This document shows positions 34,489 to 42,036 of a DNA stretch of 42,036 nucleotides, one piece after another. Both the position numbers and the translations under genes were made by a program. How positions within the stretch are numbered: position 1 is the stretch's first letter; every line of letters starts with the position of its first letter. Origin of the DNA: Bacteroidota bacterium (GTDB taxonomy: Bacteria > Bacteroidota > Bacteroidia > Flavobacteriales > Crocinitomicaceae). The notes beneath the pieces were generated by a model that was given only the letters and a program-made list of their open reading frames with translations, had not been told where the DNA came from and searched no databases. The stretch is from assembly GCA_029558435.1 (NCBI GenBank), contig JAKQEZ010000246.1, positions 1-42,036 on the forward strand, in the 5' to 3' direction.

Positions 34489-35883
34489 TTAAACCTCTTC
34501 TTTTAAAGCGTTTGGATGAAATTCTCCCTCCGATTTTGCAATAACAACAGTTGCCAAACAGTTGCCCAATACATTAACACTGGTGCGTGCCATATCCATT
34601 AATGCATCAACTGCAAGAATTACACTGACTTTATCAATTGTAACTCCCTCAATTGTTGTGGCTGCTCCGGCTAATATCACAAAAGAAGCACCACGAACAC
34701 CTGCAACTCCTTTAGAAGTTAGCATTAACACCAAACATATTCCAATTTGTTCTCCAATGCTCATATTAACACCACACATTTGTGCTAAAAACACGGTTGC
34801 CAAGGATAAATATAGGGTTGTTCCATCCAAATTGAAGCTATAACCCGTTGGTAATACAAATCCAACAACTTTTTTGGAAACGCCAAATTTCTCTAAATTT
34901 TCCATTGCTTTTGGCAAAGCAGCTTCACTACTTGCAGTTGCAAAAGCCAAGCTAATTGGTTCTTGGACAGCTACTAAAAAGTCTTTGATTTTTATTTTAC
35001 TGATAAGTGCAATAGGTAAAAGAATCAATACAACAAACGCTATTAAAGCACCGTAAAGTGTTAACACTAATTGCAATAAATTCATTAATATATCGAGTCC
35101 AGATTTGGCAACCGTAGCGGCAAGTGCACCAAAAACTGCAAATGGTGCAAAATACATCACGATATCCGTAAATTTAAACATCACCTCGCTCAATCCCTCA
35201 AAAAAGTTCAACATGGTTTCTTTAGGTTTTGCTTTTTCAATCATCCCAATTGCAATGGCAAAAATGATGGAAAACACAACAACTTGCAGAATTTCATTTC
35301 CAGCAATTGATTTTGCAATGTTTTCTGGAAAAATTTCCACTAAATGATCGCGCTGATGATCCGATGTTGTTTGTTGCATCAATACTTCTGATTTTGCCAA
35401 GTCTGCTTGTCGTGCTTCCACCGAAACACCTTCTCCAGCCTTAGTAAGATTAATGGCCAACAATCCTATGACCAATGCAAAAGTGGTTACCACTTCAAAA
35501 TAAAGAATACTTTTTAACCCAATGCGTCCCAATTGTTTTAAATTACTATGTCCAGCAATTCCAACAATTAGAGTGGCAATTATAAGTGGTGCAACCAATG
35601 TTTTAACAAGGCGCAAGAAAATGGTGCCCAAGCGTTCCATTTCCAAACCAATTGCAGGGAAAGTAATCCCGACCTCTATTCCAAGTAACATGGATGTAAA
35701 AATCCACAACGACAATTTTTTGCGTTTATAAGAAACAAAAAATAAAAATAGTATTCCAGCAAATCGTAAAGCCGACAAACCATCAAATTGATTGGGTGTT
35801 GAGGTAGTAAAGATTAATGTTAGAATAACAAAATAGAGTACAAAATACAAGCCTAAGGAAGTAAACCAACTTTTTTTGTCCAT
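34489..35883 (-). CDS. Dicarboxylate/amino acid:cation symporter (GltP/DctA family)
   Basis: A 464-residue membrane transporter with sodium or proton coupling. Family motifs: the serine-rich loop ATASSEAALPKAMENL (hairpin 1), FVLPTGYSFNLDGTTLY (helix 7, substrate and cation binding) and MLTSKGVAGVRGASFVIL (hairpin 2). These fit GltP-like carriers of glutamate, aspartate or dicarboxylates; the exact substrate cannot be read. The start ATG at 35881-35883 (MDKKSWFTSLGLY) is chosen because the frame, though open 67 codons further, runs into the rpsA promoter and leader. Residues 1-60 contain two hydrophobic stretches before the usual first helix (LWIFTSMLLGIEVG), an N-terminal addition compared with GltP. 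It diverges from rpsA. Confidence 0.93.
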   Translation of the reverse strand: MDKKSWFTSLGLYFVLYFVILTLIFTTSTPNQFDGLSALRFAGILFLFFVSYKRKKLSLWIFTSMLLGIEVGITFPAIGLEMERLGTIFLRLVKTLVAPLIIATLIVGIAGHSNLKQLGRIGLKSILYFEVVTTFALVIGLLAINLTKAGEGVSVEARQADLAKSEVLMQQTTSDHQRDHLVEIFPENIAKSIAGNEILQVVVFSIIFAIAIGMIEKAKPKETMLNFFEGLSEVMFKFTDIVMYFAPFAVFGALAATVAKSGLDILMNLLQLVLTLYGALIAFVVLILLPIALISKIKIKDFLVAVQEPISLAFATASSEAALPKAMENLEKFGVSKKVVGFVLPTGYSFNLDGTTLYLSLATVFLAQMCGVNMSIGEQIGICLVLMLTSKGVAGVRGASFVILAGAATTIEGVTIDKVSVILAVDALMDMARTSVNVLGNCLATVVIAKSEGEFHPNALKEEV

Positions 35884-35981
35884 TGATACAGATTTAAGCG
35901 GTAAAAGTGATAAAATTAAGTGAATTGACAATGTAAATCCACCATAAAATAGCAAATTAAGCACATAAAACTTTGATTTTT

Positions 35982-36011
35982 TTGTATTTAAAAAGAAATG
36001 TCGTATATTTG
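35982..36011 (+). promoter_or_regulatory. Consensus promoter of rpsA
   Basis: TTG (35982-35984), exactly 19 bases, then TATATTTG (36004-36011): a perfect TTG-N19-TAnnTTTG promoter. Transcription would start near 36018, about 81 bases before the preferred start codon, so the transcript has a structured leader. Any coding start upstream of 36018 is excluded. Confidence 0.82.
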
Positions 36012-36025
36012 CGCCCTCAAAATAA

Positions 36026-36079
36026 ATCATTTCCCTCAAATGATATGTTAAACACTTTCGGAATGGAGGGTTTCCGAAA
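36026..36079 (+). promoter_or_regulatory. Two-hairpin rpsA leader with complementary loops (candidate kissing loop)
   Basis: Hairpin 1: ATCATTT / AAATGAT (36026-36032 with 36038-36044), 7 perfect pairs, loop CCCTC. Hairpin 2: TTTCGGAA / TTCCGAAA (36056-36063 with 36072-36079), 8 perfect pairs, loop TGGAGGGT. All five bases of loop 1 can pair with GAGGG in loop 2 (36066-36070). The loop-2 sequence also contains GGAGG, which resembles a Shine-Dalgarno site. The position, right after a perfect promoter and before rpsA, suggests feedback control by ribosomal protein S1. This reading comes only from pairing; no covariation could be tested. Confidence 0.5.
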
Positions 36080-36098
36080 TACAAATTTTAATAGCCAA

Positions 36099-37877
36099 AT
36101 GGCAAATCTTACACAAACGCAAGGAATTGCAGGTTTCGATTGGGAAGCTTTAGAATTGGATGGATACAACAAGATCCAACGTTCAGAATTATCAGACAAG
36201 TACGGACAAACTTTAACTTCTATCAACGAAAGAGAAGTAGTTGAAGGTACAGTTGTTGCAATTACTAAAAGAGAAGTAATTGTTAACATCGGTTACAAAT
36301 CTGAAGGTGTTATCCCATCATCTGAATTCCGTTACAATCCTGAATTAAAAGTTGGTGACAAAGTAGACATTTACGTTGAAGTTCAAGAAGACAAATCAGG
36401 ACAATTAGTAGTTTCTCACAGAACTGCTCGTATGCACAAAGCATGGATTCGTGTTAATGATGTATTACGTTCAGGAGAAATTATTACAGGTTATGTTAAA
36501 TGCCGTACAAAAGGTGGTTTAATTGTTGACGTATTTGGTATCGAAGCTTTCTTACCAGGTTCTCAAATCGATGTTAAACCTATCCGTGATTACGATGTTT
36601 ACGTAGGTAAAAACATGGAGTTCAAAGTGGTTAAAATCAACCAAGAATTCCGTAACGTTGTTGTTTCTCACAAAGCACTTATTGAGGCTGAGTTGGAAGA
36701 ACAAAAGAAACAAATTATTTCTGGTCTTGAAAAAGGTCAAGTATTGGAAGGTATCGTTAAAAACGTTACATCTTACGGTGTATTCATCGACTTGGGTGGT
36801 GTTGACGGTCTTATCCACATTACAGATCTTTCTTGGGGACGTGTTAACCACCCAGAAGAAATCGTTGAGTTGGATCAAAAATTAAACGTTGTAATCTTAG
36901 ACTTCGATGATGATAAGAGACGTATTGCATTAGGATTGAAACAATTGCAACCACATCCTTGGGATGCTTTAGATGCTAACATCGCTGTTGGTGATAAAGT
37001 TTCTGGAAAAGTTGTTGTTATTGCTGACTATGGTGCATTCATCGAAATCGCTCCAGGAGTTGAAGGATTAATCCACGTTTCTGAAATGAGCTGGTCTCAA
37101 CATTTACGTTCTGCTCAAGATTTCTTGGCAGTTGGTGATACTGTTGAAGCTGTTGTTTTAACATTAGACCGCGAAGAGCGTAAAATGTCATTAGGTATCA
37201 AACAATTGTTCCCAGATCCATGGAATGGAATTGAAGACAAATACACAGTAGGTTCTAAACATACAGCTAAAGTTCGTAACTTCACTAACTTTGGTGTATT
37301 CGTAGAATTAGAAGAAGGTGTTGACGGATTGATTCACATTTCTGACTTGTCTTGGCAAAAGAAAATCAAACACCCATCTGAATTCTGCAAAGTAGGAGAC
37401 GAAATGGAAGTGGTTGTATTGGAAATTGACCGCGAAAACAGAAGAATCTCTTTGGGTCACAAACAATTGGAAGAAAATCCATGGGATGTATTTGAAACTA
37501 TCTTCGGAGAAGGTTCTGTACACCAAGGAACAATTATCGACACAAAAGATAAAGCAGGAATCGTGGCTCTTCCATACGGTGTTGAAGGAATTTGTCCGGT
37601 TAAACACTTGAAAAAAGAAGATGGTTCTAACGCAAAAGTGGACGAAGTATTAGATTTCAAAGTGATTGAATTCAATAAAGAAGCTAAGAAAATCGTTCTT
37701 TCTCACTTGCGTACTTACAAAGAAGGTGATGACGCTACTCCAGCAACAAAAGGAGGTAAAAAAGGTGACAGCACTTCTTCAACTGTAAATGCTATCAACC
37801 AAAGCAATGAAAAATCAACTTTAGGTGATTTGGACGCATTGGCTGAATTAAAAGAAAAAATGGAGAAAGAGAAATAA
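36099..37877 (+). CDS. rpsA: 30S ribosomal protein bS1
   Basis: A 592-residue RNA-binding ribosomal protein with six S1 (OB) repeats: EGTVVAITKREVIVNIGYKS, then GYVKCRTKGGLIVDVFGIEA, GIVKNVTSYGVFIDLGGVDG, GKVVVIADYGAFIEIAPGVE, AKVRNFTNFGVFVELEEGVD, and a more divergent sixth (GTIIDTKDKAGIVALPYGVE). The C-terminal 50 residues are charged and flexible, rich in Lys, Ser and Thr, ending KEKMEKEK. The ATG at 36099 (MANLTQTQG) is preferred because in-frame ATGs at 36045 and 36063 lie within the leader hairpins; those alternatives would add 18 or 12 residues and are not excluded. It has its own perfect promoter and terminator, so it is probably a single-gene unit. Confidence 0.96.
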   Translation: MANLTQTQGIAGFDWEALELDGYNKIQRSELSDKYGQTLTSINEREVVEGTVVAITKREVIVNIGYKSEGVIPSSEFRYNPELKVGDKVDIYVEVQEDKSGQLVVSHRTARMHKAWIRVNDVLRSGEIITGYVKCRTKGGLIVDVFGIEAFLPGSQIDVKPIRDYDVYVGKNMEFKVVKINQEFRNVVVSHKALIEAELEEQKKQIISGLEKGQVLEGIVKNVTSYGVFIDLGGVDGLIHITDLSWGRVNHPEEIVELDQKLNVVILDFDDDKRRIALGLKQLQPHPWDALDANIAVGDKVSGKVVVIADYGAFIEIAPGVEGLIHVSEMSWSQHLRSAQDFLAVGDTVEAVVLTLDREERKMSLGIKQLFPDPWNGIEDKYTVGSKHTAKVRNFTNFGVFVELEEGVDGLIHISDLSWQKKIKHPSEFCKVGDEMEVVVLEIDRENRRISLGHKQLEENPWDVFETIFGEGSVHQGTIIDTKDKAGIVALPYGVEGICPVKHLKKEDGSNAKVDEVLDFKVIEFNKEAKKIVLSHLRTYKEGDDATPATKGGKKGDSTSSTVNAINQSNEKSTLGDLDALAELKEKMEKEK

Positions 37878-37899
37878 GCTCTTCACCCCATAAAATTGG

Positions 37900-37930
37900 A
37901 AAGCCGGTTCTTTTTTGAATCGGCTTTTTT
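37900..37930 (+). terminator. Intrinsic terminator of rpsA
   Basis: An 11-bp stem with one G-T pair (37900-37910 with 37917-37927), a T6 loop and a T-run ending at 37930. Strong and well placed 23 bases after the stop codon. Confidence 0.88.
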
Positions 37931-37972
37931 ATTTTCAACATCCGCAAAACGGATTTGATTTCTAAAATCAGC

Positions 37973-37980
37973 TATCTTTG
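37973..37980 (+). promoter_or_regulatory. -7 promoter box for mvaD and mevalonate kinase
   Basis: TATCTTTG is an exact TAnnTTTG box, 18 bases before the mvaD ATG. The -33 place is taken by a short inverted repeat TGATTT-N3-AAATCA (37956-37970) rather than a TTG at 19 bases, which could be an operator. Confidence 0.5.
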
Positions 37981-37997
37981 CAATCAAAATTCGTGGT

Positions 37998-39002
37998 ATG
38001 TCAAAAATTACAGCTCGTTTTCCTTCCAACATTGCCTTGGTAAAATACTGGGGAAAATACGGGTATCAATTGCCTTGCAATCCTTCAATTAGTTTAACGT
38101 TGAAACACGCTACAACAGAAGTTGTGCTTGAAAAAAAGGAAAAAACAAAAGCTGGAATTGAACTCGATTATTTGTTTGAAGGAAAAACCAACGAAGCTTT
38201 TCTGGCTCGTATGGTGAGCTACATTGAAAAACAACCTGAATTTACTTCGCTTTTTGAGAATTTTGCCGTTCAAATACATTCAAAAAATACCTTTCCTCAC
38301 TCTACAGGTATTGCTTCATCGGCTTCGGCTTATGCAGCTATTGCTGGGGCTTTGTTAACTGCTAGTAATTATACTGCAAGCGATTTTAAACAAGTAGCAA
38401 GCAATTTGGCACGCAAAGGAAGTGGAAGCGCTTGTCGTTCTTATTTTGGACCCTTTGCTTTGTGGGGCGAGTTGCAAGAAGTGGAAAATTCAAGTAATGA
38501 ATATGCAGTGCCACTAAATACCGTTCATTCCAACTTTCAAACATTGAAGGATGCTATTTTGATTGTTGAGGATACGCCTAAAAAGGTTTCAAGCAGCGTG
38601 GGCCATGGTTTGATGAAAAACCATCCTTATGCCGAAGCACGTTTTATAGATGCTAAAAAACATGCTGCCGAAATGTTATCAACTTTGAAAGGTGGAGATT
38701 TTAATCAATTTATTTCCATCACCGAACGAGAAGCATTATCTTTGCATGCAATGATGATGACTTCAGGTGATTATTACTTGTTGATGAAGCCAGGAACGAT
38801 TCAAATAATTGAACAATTGTTTGATTTTAGAAACGCAACCGGCTTGCCAATTTGTTTTACACTCGATGCAGGGCCTAATGTTCATTTGCTTTACCCGCCT
38901 TCAATTGAAGAGCAAGCAAAAGAATTTATAGCTTCTGTGCAACATCATACAAAGTCAGTTATTTTTGATGAAGCTGGTTTTGGTGGAGAAATTATAGGAT
39001 AA
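37998..39002 (+). CDS. mvaD: Diphosphomevalonate decarboxylase
   Basis: Converts mevalonate diphosphate to isopentenyl diphosphate, the last step of the mevalonate pathway. The protein is 334 residues, a GHMP kinase relative. Motifs: SNIALVKYWGK (10-20), the ATP-binding STGIASSASAYAAIAGALL (near 100), RKGSGSACRSYFG (near 140) and FTLDAGPNVHLLYP (near 290). All are typical of the decarboxylase branch rather than of kinases. The stop TAA at 39000-39002 is directly followed by the ATG of the mevalonate-kinase gene, so translation of the two is probably coupled. Confidence 0.95.
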   Translation: MSKITARFPSNIALVKYWGKYGYQLPCNPSISLTLKHATTEVVLEKKEKTKAGIELDYLFEGKTNEAFLARMVSYIEKQPEFTSLFENFAVQIHSKNTFPHSTGIASSASAYAAIAGALLTASNYTASDFKQVASNLARKGSGSACRSYFGPFALWGELQEVENSSNEYAVPLNTVHSNFQTLKDAILIVEDTPKKVSSSVGHGLMKNHPYAEARFIDAKKHAAEMLSTLKGGDFNQFISITEREALSLHAMMMTSGDYYLLMKPGTIQIIEQLFDFRNATGLPICFTLDAGPNVHLLYPPSIEEQAKEFIASVQHHTKSVIFDEAGFGGEIIG

Positions 39003-39959
39003 ATGCAACAACAAGTAGAACAATTCAATTCCAAAATTTTGCTGTTCGGTGAATATGCCGTTTTGCACAATGGTATGGCGCTTGTCATTCCGTGTGAAAA
39101 ATTTCATGGCCACTTTGAGTTTTACCAAGGTGGAAGCAATGAGGAACAAGCTGTTGCTCTACAATCCAATGAATACCTTCGTAAATTTTGTGCTTTTGTT
39201 TCTAGCCGCATGGATGAAAAATTTGTGTTGGAAGTGAAAAAATTTGAAGCCGAATTGGAGCAAGGACTTTTCTTTCGAAGCAATATTCCACAAGGATATG
39301 GTTTGGGAAGCTCGGGCGCCTTGGTTGCTGCAATGGTATTGCGTTACTTGGTAAAAGCTAAAAACATCAAAGATGAGGTGAAATTGCAAACCTACCTCAA
39401 ACTAAAAGACTTGAAAAAGAATTTGGGTAATTTGGAGTCGTTTTTCCATGGAACAAGCTCTGGAATAGATCCACTTAGCAGTATTCTCAACGAACCAATT
39501 TTATGCAAGAATGCCAACGAAATTGTTACCACAACATTGCCTTTAACAGCCCCAGATAAACAAAATGTTATTTTCTTATTGGATACCAAACAAGAACGTA
39601 CAACGACCAAAATGATGGCTTTGTTCAACGAATTGTTGGGAAAAGAAGAATTTAAAAACAAGTTTGATAAATACGTTATAGAAAACAACAACGGTGCAAT
39701 TCAAAGTTTTTTGGACAACGATAACAAACGCTTTTATGAAGTTGTTAACGAATTAAGTGCGTTCCAAATTAACTACATGAAGGACTTTTTTCCTGAAAGT
39801 TTGCACAAAGATGTTCAAAAAGGCCTTGACAATGGCGATTATTTTCTAAAATTGTGCGGAGCAGGTGGTGGTGGTTTTGTACTCGGTTTTACGCAAAATT
39901 GGGAACAAACCAAAGAACAATTGAACAACTATGAATTAGAAGAAATCTACAGATTCTAA
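39003..39959 (+). CDS. Mevalonate kinase-like GHMP kinase
   Basis: A 318-residue GHMP-family kinase. Motifs: FNSKILLFGEYAVLHNGMAL (motif 1), IPQGYGLGSSGALVAAMVL (motif 2, ATP loop), FFHGTSSGIDPLSSIL (the acidic catalytic region found in mevalonate kinases), and LCGAGGGGFVLGF (motif 3). Together with mvaD immediately upstream this points to mevalonate kinase; phosphomevalonate kinase is the other possibility and cannot be excluded by eye. No HMG-CoA reductase or synthase gene is in the window. It overlaps nothing and is followed by the hutU terminator from the other strand. Confidence 0.88.
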   Translation: MQQQVEQFNSKILLFGEYAVLHNGMALVIPCEKFHGHFEFYQGGSNEEQAVALQSNEYLRKFCAFVSSRMDEKFVLEVKKFEAELEQGLFFRSNIPQGYGLGSSGALVAAMVLRYLVKAKNIKDEVKLQTYLKLKDLKKNLGNLESFFHGTSSGIDPLSSILNEPILCKNANEIVTTTLPLTAPDKQNVIFLLDTKQERTTTKMMALFNELLGKEEFKNKFDKYVIENNNGAIQSFLDNDNKRFYEVVNELSAFQINYMKDFFPESLHKDVQKGLDNGDYFLKLCGAGGGGFVLGFTQNWEQTKEQLNNYELEEIYRF

Positions 39960-39960
39960 C

Positions 39961-39992
39961 AAAAAACGGTGGCATCGTTAACAATACCACCG
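39961..39992 (-). terminator. Intrinsic terminator of hutU
   Basis: Stem CGGTGG / CCACCG (39967-39972 with 39987-39992), extended through mismatches to a near-palindrome of 26 bases. On the minus strand it is followed by a T6 run (complement of 39961-39966). It ends hutU and may also stop readthrough from the mevalonate genes. Confidence 0.7.
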
Positions 39993-40017
39993 CAACTATT
40001 CTTCTCAACAAAAGTTG

Positions 40018-42015
40018 TTAAAACAACCCATTAATGATCGTATCGTCCACCATTTCTGGTAAAGTAACTTTTAAATTCGGCTCCATTTCCATTGCACGTT
40101 TGATTGCAAAAACAGCACCTTCATTGCGCGCCCAACTTCTTCTAGAAATTCCGTTGTTTACATCCCAATGCAACATTGATTTCAAACGACGTTCAGAATC
40201 GCTAGAACCATCTAACAACATTCCAAATCCACCGTTGATTACTTCGCCCCAACCAACGCCACCACCGTTGTGGATGGAAACCCATGTAGCACCTCTAAAT
40301 GAGTCACCAATAACGTTGTGAATTGCCATGTCAGCAGTAAAGCGAGAACCATCATAAATATTGGAGGTTTCTCTAAATGGAGAATCTGTTCCAGAAACAT
40401 CGTGGTGGTCTCTACCTAAGACAACCGGACCAATTTTTCCAGCGGCAATCGCATCGTTGAAAGCTTTTGCAATTTCCATACGACCCAAAGCATCGGCATA
40501 TAAAATGCGTGCTTGCGAACCAACTACCAATTTATTGGCTTGCGCACCTTCTATCCATTGGATGTTATCTTTCATTTGCTGCTGAATCTCTGCTGGTGAA
40601 TCTTGTATCAAGCGCAACAATACTTCTTTTGCTAATTCATCGGTGATGTGCAAATCTTCTGGTTTTCCAGATGCACACACCCATCTAAACGGACCAAAAC
40701 CGTAGTCAAAACACATAGGACCCATGATGTCTTGCACATACGATGGGTATTTAAAATCGATACCATTTGGCGCCATGATATCCGCTCCAGCACGTGATGC
40801 TTCTAACAAAAAGGCGTTTCCGTAATCGAAGAAATAAGTACCTTTTGCAGTGTGCCCGTTGATGGCTTCCACCTGACGGCGCAACGATGCTTGCACTTTT
40901 TCTTTAAACAATTCGGGATTCGTAGCCATCATTTCGTTGGCTTCTTCATACGTTAAACCAACAGGATAGTAACCACCCGCCCACGGATTGTGCAACGATG
41001 TTTGGTCTGACCCTAAATCAATTTGAATGTTTTGTGCTAAGAAATACTCCCACACATCCACCACATTGCCAACATACGCCAATGAAACCACTTCTTTGTT
41101 TGATTGTGCTTTTCGAACACGTTCTGCCAACAAGTGCACATCGTCAAACAATTCATCTACCCATCCTTGACTATGGCGTTTTTCTGCTGCATTACGGTTA
41201 ACCTCTGCTGTAACAGAAATACAACCTGCAATATTTCCAGCTTTGGGTTGTGCACCCGACATTCCTCCAAGTCCTGCCGTAACAAACAAGCCTCCTTTAA
41301 TTGTTTTTCCAATTTTTCTAAAACCATTCAAAACGGTGATGGTTGTTCCGTGCACAATTCCTTGCGGACCAATGTACATATATGAACCAGCAGTCATTTG
41401 TCCGTATTGTGTTACTCCCAACGCATTGAAACGCTCCCAATCATCGGGTTGTGAATAGTTGGGAATCATCATTCCATTGGTTACTACCACACGTGGAGCA
41501 TCTTTGTGGGATGGAAATAAACCCATCGGATGGCCAGAATACATTACCAATGTTTGTTCATCGGTCATTTCTGCCAAATATTTCATAGTCAAACGGTACT
41601 GAATCCAGTTTTGAAAAACAGCTCCATTTCCACCATAGGTAATCAATTCATGAGGGTGCTGAGCCACAGCATAATCCAAATTGTTTTGAATCATTAACAT
41701 AATGGCTTTTGCTTGTAAACTCTTGCCAGGATATTCGTCAATAGAACGGGCAAATAGTTTGTAATCAGGGCGATAACGATACATGTAAATGCGTCCATAT
41801 TGATTCAATTCATCGGCAAAATCTTTTGCCAACTCAGCGTGTTGTTCTTTTGGAAAATAACGCAAAGCATTGCGAACAGCTAATTTTTTCTCATCGTCAT
41901 TTAAAATAGCTTTACGTTTAGGAGCATGATTTATGTTCGGTTCGTAAGCTTTTTTTGCAGGAATTTGTGCTGGAACACCTTGTAGAATATCGTTGAAAAA
42001 TTCTTGTTGCGTCAT
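40018..42015 (-). CDS. hutU: Urocanate hydratase
   Basis: Converts urocanate to imidazolonepropionate, the second step of histidine breakdown, with a tightly bound NAD. The protein is 665 residues, the long form known from Bacteroidota and animals, against about 555 in many Proteobacteria. Recognisable motifs include TYGGNGAVFQNWIQYRL, MYSGHPMGLFPSHKDAPRV, YGQMTAGSYMYIGPQGIVHG (NAD region) and SGTDSPFRETSNIYDGSRF. The other histidine-degradation genes (hutH, hutI, hutG) are not in the window. The start MTQQEFFNDILQ lies 21 bases from the window edge, so the promoter is not seen. Confidence 0.95.
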   Translation of the reverse strand: MTQQEFFNDILQGVPAQIPAKKAYEPNINHAPKRKAILNDDEKKLAVRNALRYFPKEQHAELAKDFADELNQYGRIYMYRYRPDYKLFARSIDEYPGKSLQAKAIMLMIQNNLDYAVAQHPHELITYGGNGAVFQNWIQYRLTMKYLAEMTDEQTLVMYSGHPMGLFPSHKDAPRVVVTNGMMIPNYSQPDDWERFNALGVTQYGQMTAGSYMYIGPQGIVHGTTITVLNGFRKIGKTIKGGLFVTAGLGGMSGAQPKAGNIAGCISVTAEVNRNAAEKRHSQGWVDELFDDVHLLAERVRKAQSNKEVVSLAYVGNVVDVWEYFLAQNIQIDLGSDQTSLHNPWAGGYYPVGLTYEEANEMMATNPELFKEKVQASLRRQVEAINGHTAKGTYFFDYGNAFLLEASRAGADIMAPNGIDFKYPSYVQDIMGPMCFDYGFGPFRWVCASGKPEDLHITDELAKEVLLRLIQDSPAEIQQQMKDNIQWIEGAQANKLVVGSQARILYADALGRMEIAKAFNDAIAAGKIGPVVLGRDHHDVSGTDSPFRETSNIYDGSRFTADMAIHNVIGDSFRGATWVSIHNGGGVGWGEVINGGFGMLLDGSSDSERRLKSMLHWDVNNGISRRSWARNEGAVFAIKRAMEMEPNLKVTLPEMVDDTIINGLF

Positions 42016-42036
42016 ATTTTGTATTTTTATTTCACA

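Noticed and set aside
35973..36044. TTG start for rpsA at 35973
   Set aside because: It lies upstream of the predicted transcription start and inside the promoter.
35884..36084. Longer start for the symporter gene reaching into the rpsA leader
   Set aside because: The extra 67 codons overlap the perfect rpsA promoter and its hairpins and do not resemble transporter sequence.

Overview
The window looks like ordinary chromosome from a low-GC member of the Bacteroidota, class Flavobacteriia. The evidence is four secreted proteins with Bor/Por (type IX) secretion tails, the gliding gene gldE beside mutY and ssb, a small PspC-like protein paired with a DUF2851 protein, a mevalonate-pathway pair, almost no Shine-Dalgarno (SD) sequences, and repeated promoters of the Bacteroidota type (TTG, about 19 bases, TAnnTTTG). 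A Crocinitomicaceae/Fluviicola-like family is my guess only. I see no tRNA, rRNA, CRISPR array, insertion sequence, integrase of a mobile element or phage gene. No gene-free stretch exceeds 300 bases; the longest is about 240 bases, upstream of the lectin gene at 16462.

Layout. 1-8766 is all on the minus strand: fbp then a RecB/AddA-like helicase-nuclease (fbp promoter), a small GNAT protein then a secreted type IX protein (own promoter), and acnB. 8850-11349 (+) holds three exported proteins in a row: a type B (CHU_C) protein, a collagen-like protein and a tiny secreted protein. 11387-13979 (-) holds topB and a biotin carrier subunit. 14151-16219 (+) holds two glycosyltransferases. 16462-18276 (+) encodes a CUB plus L-type-lectin secreted protein. 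18430-23092 (+) is a translation and DNA-maintenance block: ettA, mutY, ssb, gldE. A phosphopantetheinyl transferase converges on gldE. 23753-30184 (+) runs DUF2851, PspC-like, RmlD-like reductase, HhH protein, apt, acyl-CoA dehydrogenase, rpsU, xerC, hpf. 30255-35883 (-) holds a PA-domain secreted protein, a PpiD/SurA-like foldase and a GltP-type symporter. 36099-39959 (+) holds rpsA, mvaD and a mevalonate kinase. The window ends in hutU (-).

How the genes work together. Central metabolism is represented by acnB, fbp, hutU, apt and acyl-CoA dehydrogenase. Ribosome function is represented by rpsU, rpsA, hpf and ettA. Genome upkeep is represented by mutY, ssb, topB, xerC and the helicase. Cell-surface export is represented by the type IX cargo, GldE and the periplasmic foldase.

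The most interesting signals are in RNA rather than in new protein families. The rpsA leader (36018-36098) can fold into two perfect hairpins whose loops (CCCTC and TGGAGGGT) are complementary, a candidate kissing-loop ribosomal-protein leader. Between rpsU and xerC, one 8-bp hairpin is at once a plausible intrinsic terminator, the holder of the only well-placed AAGGAG found before a recognised gene, and the site of the xerC start codon. The lectin gene's promoter region carries an A8T8 tract and two inverted repeats sharing TACTAAA. Several long open frames run upstream through promoters or terminators; I moved those starts downstream and give the reasons.
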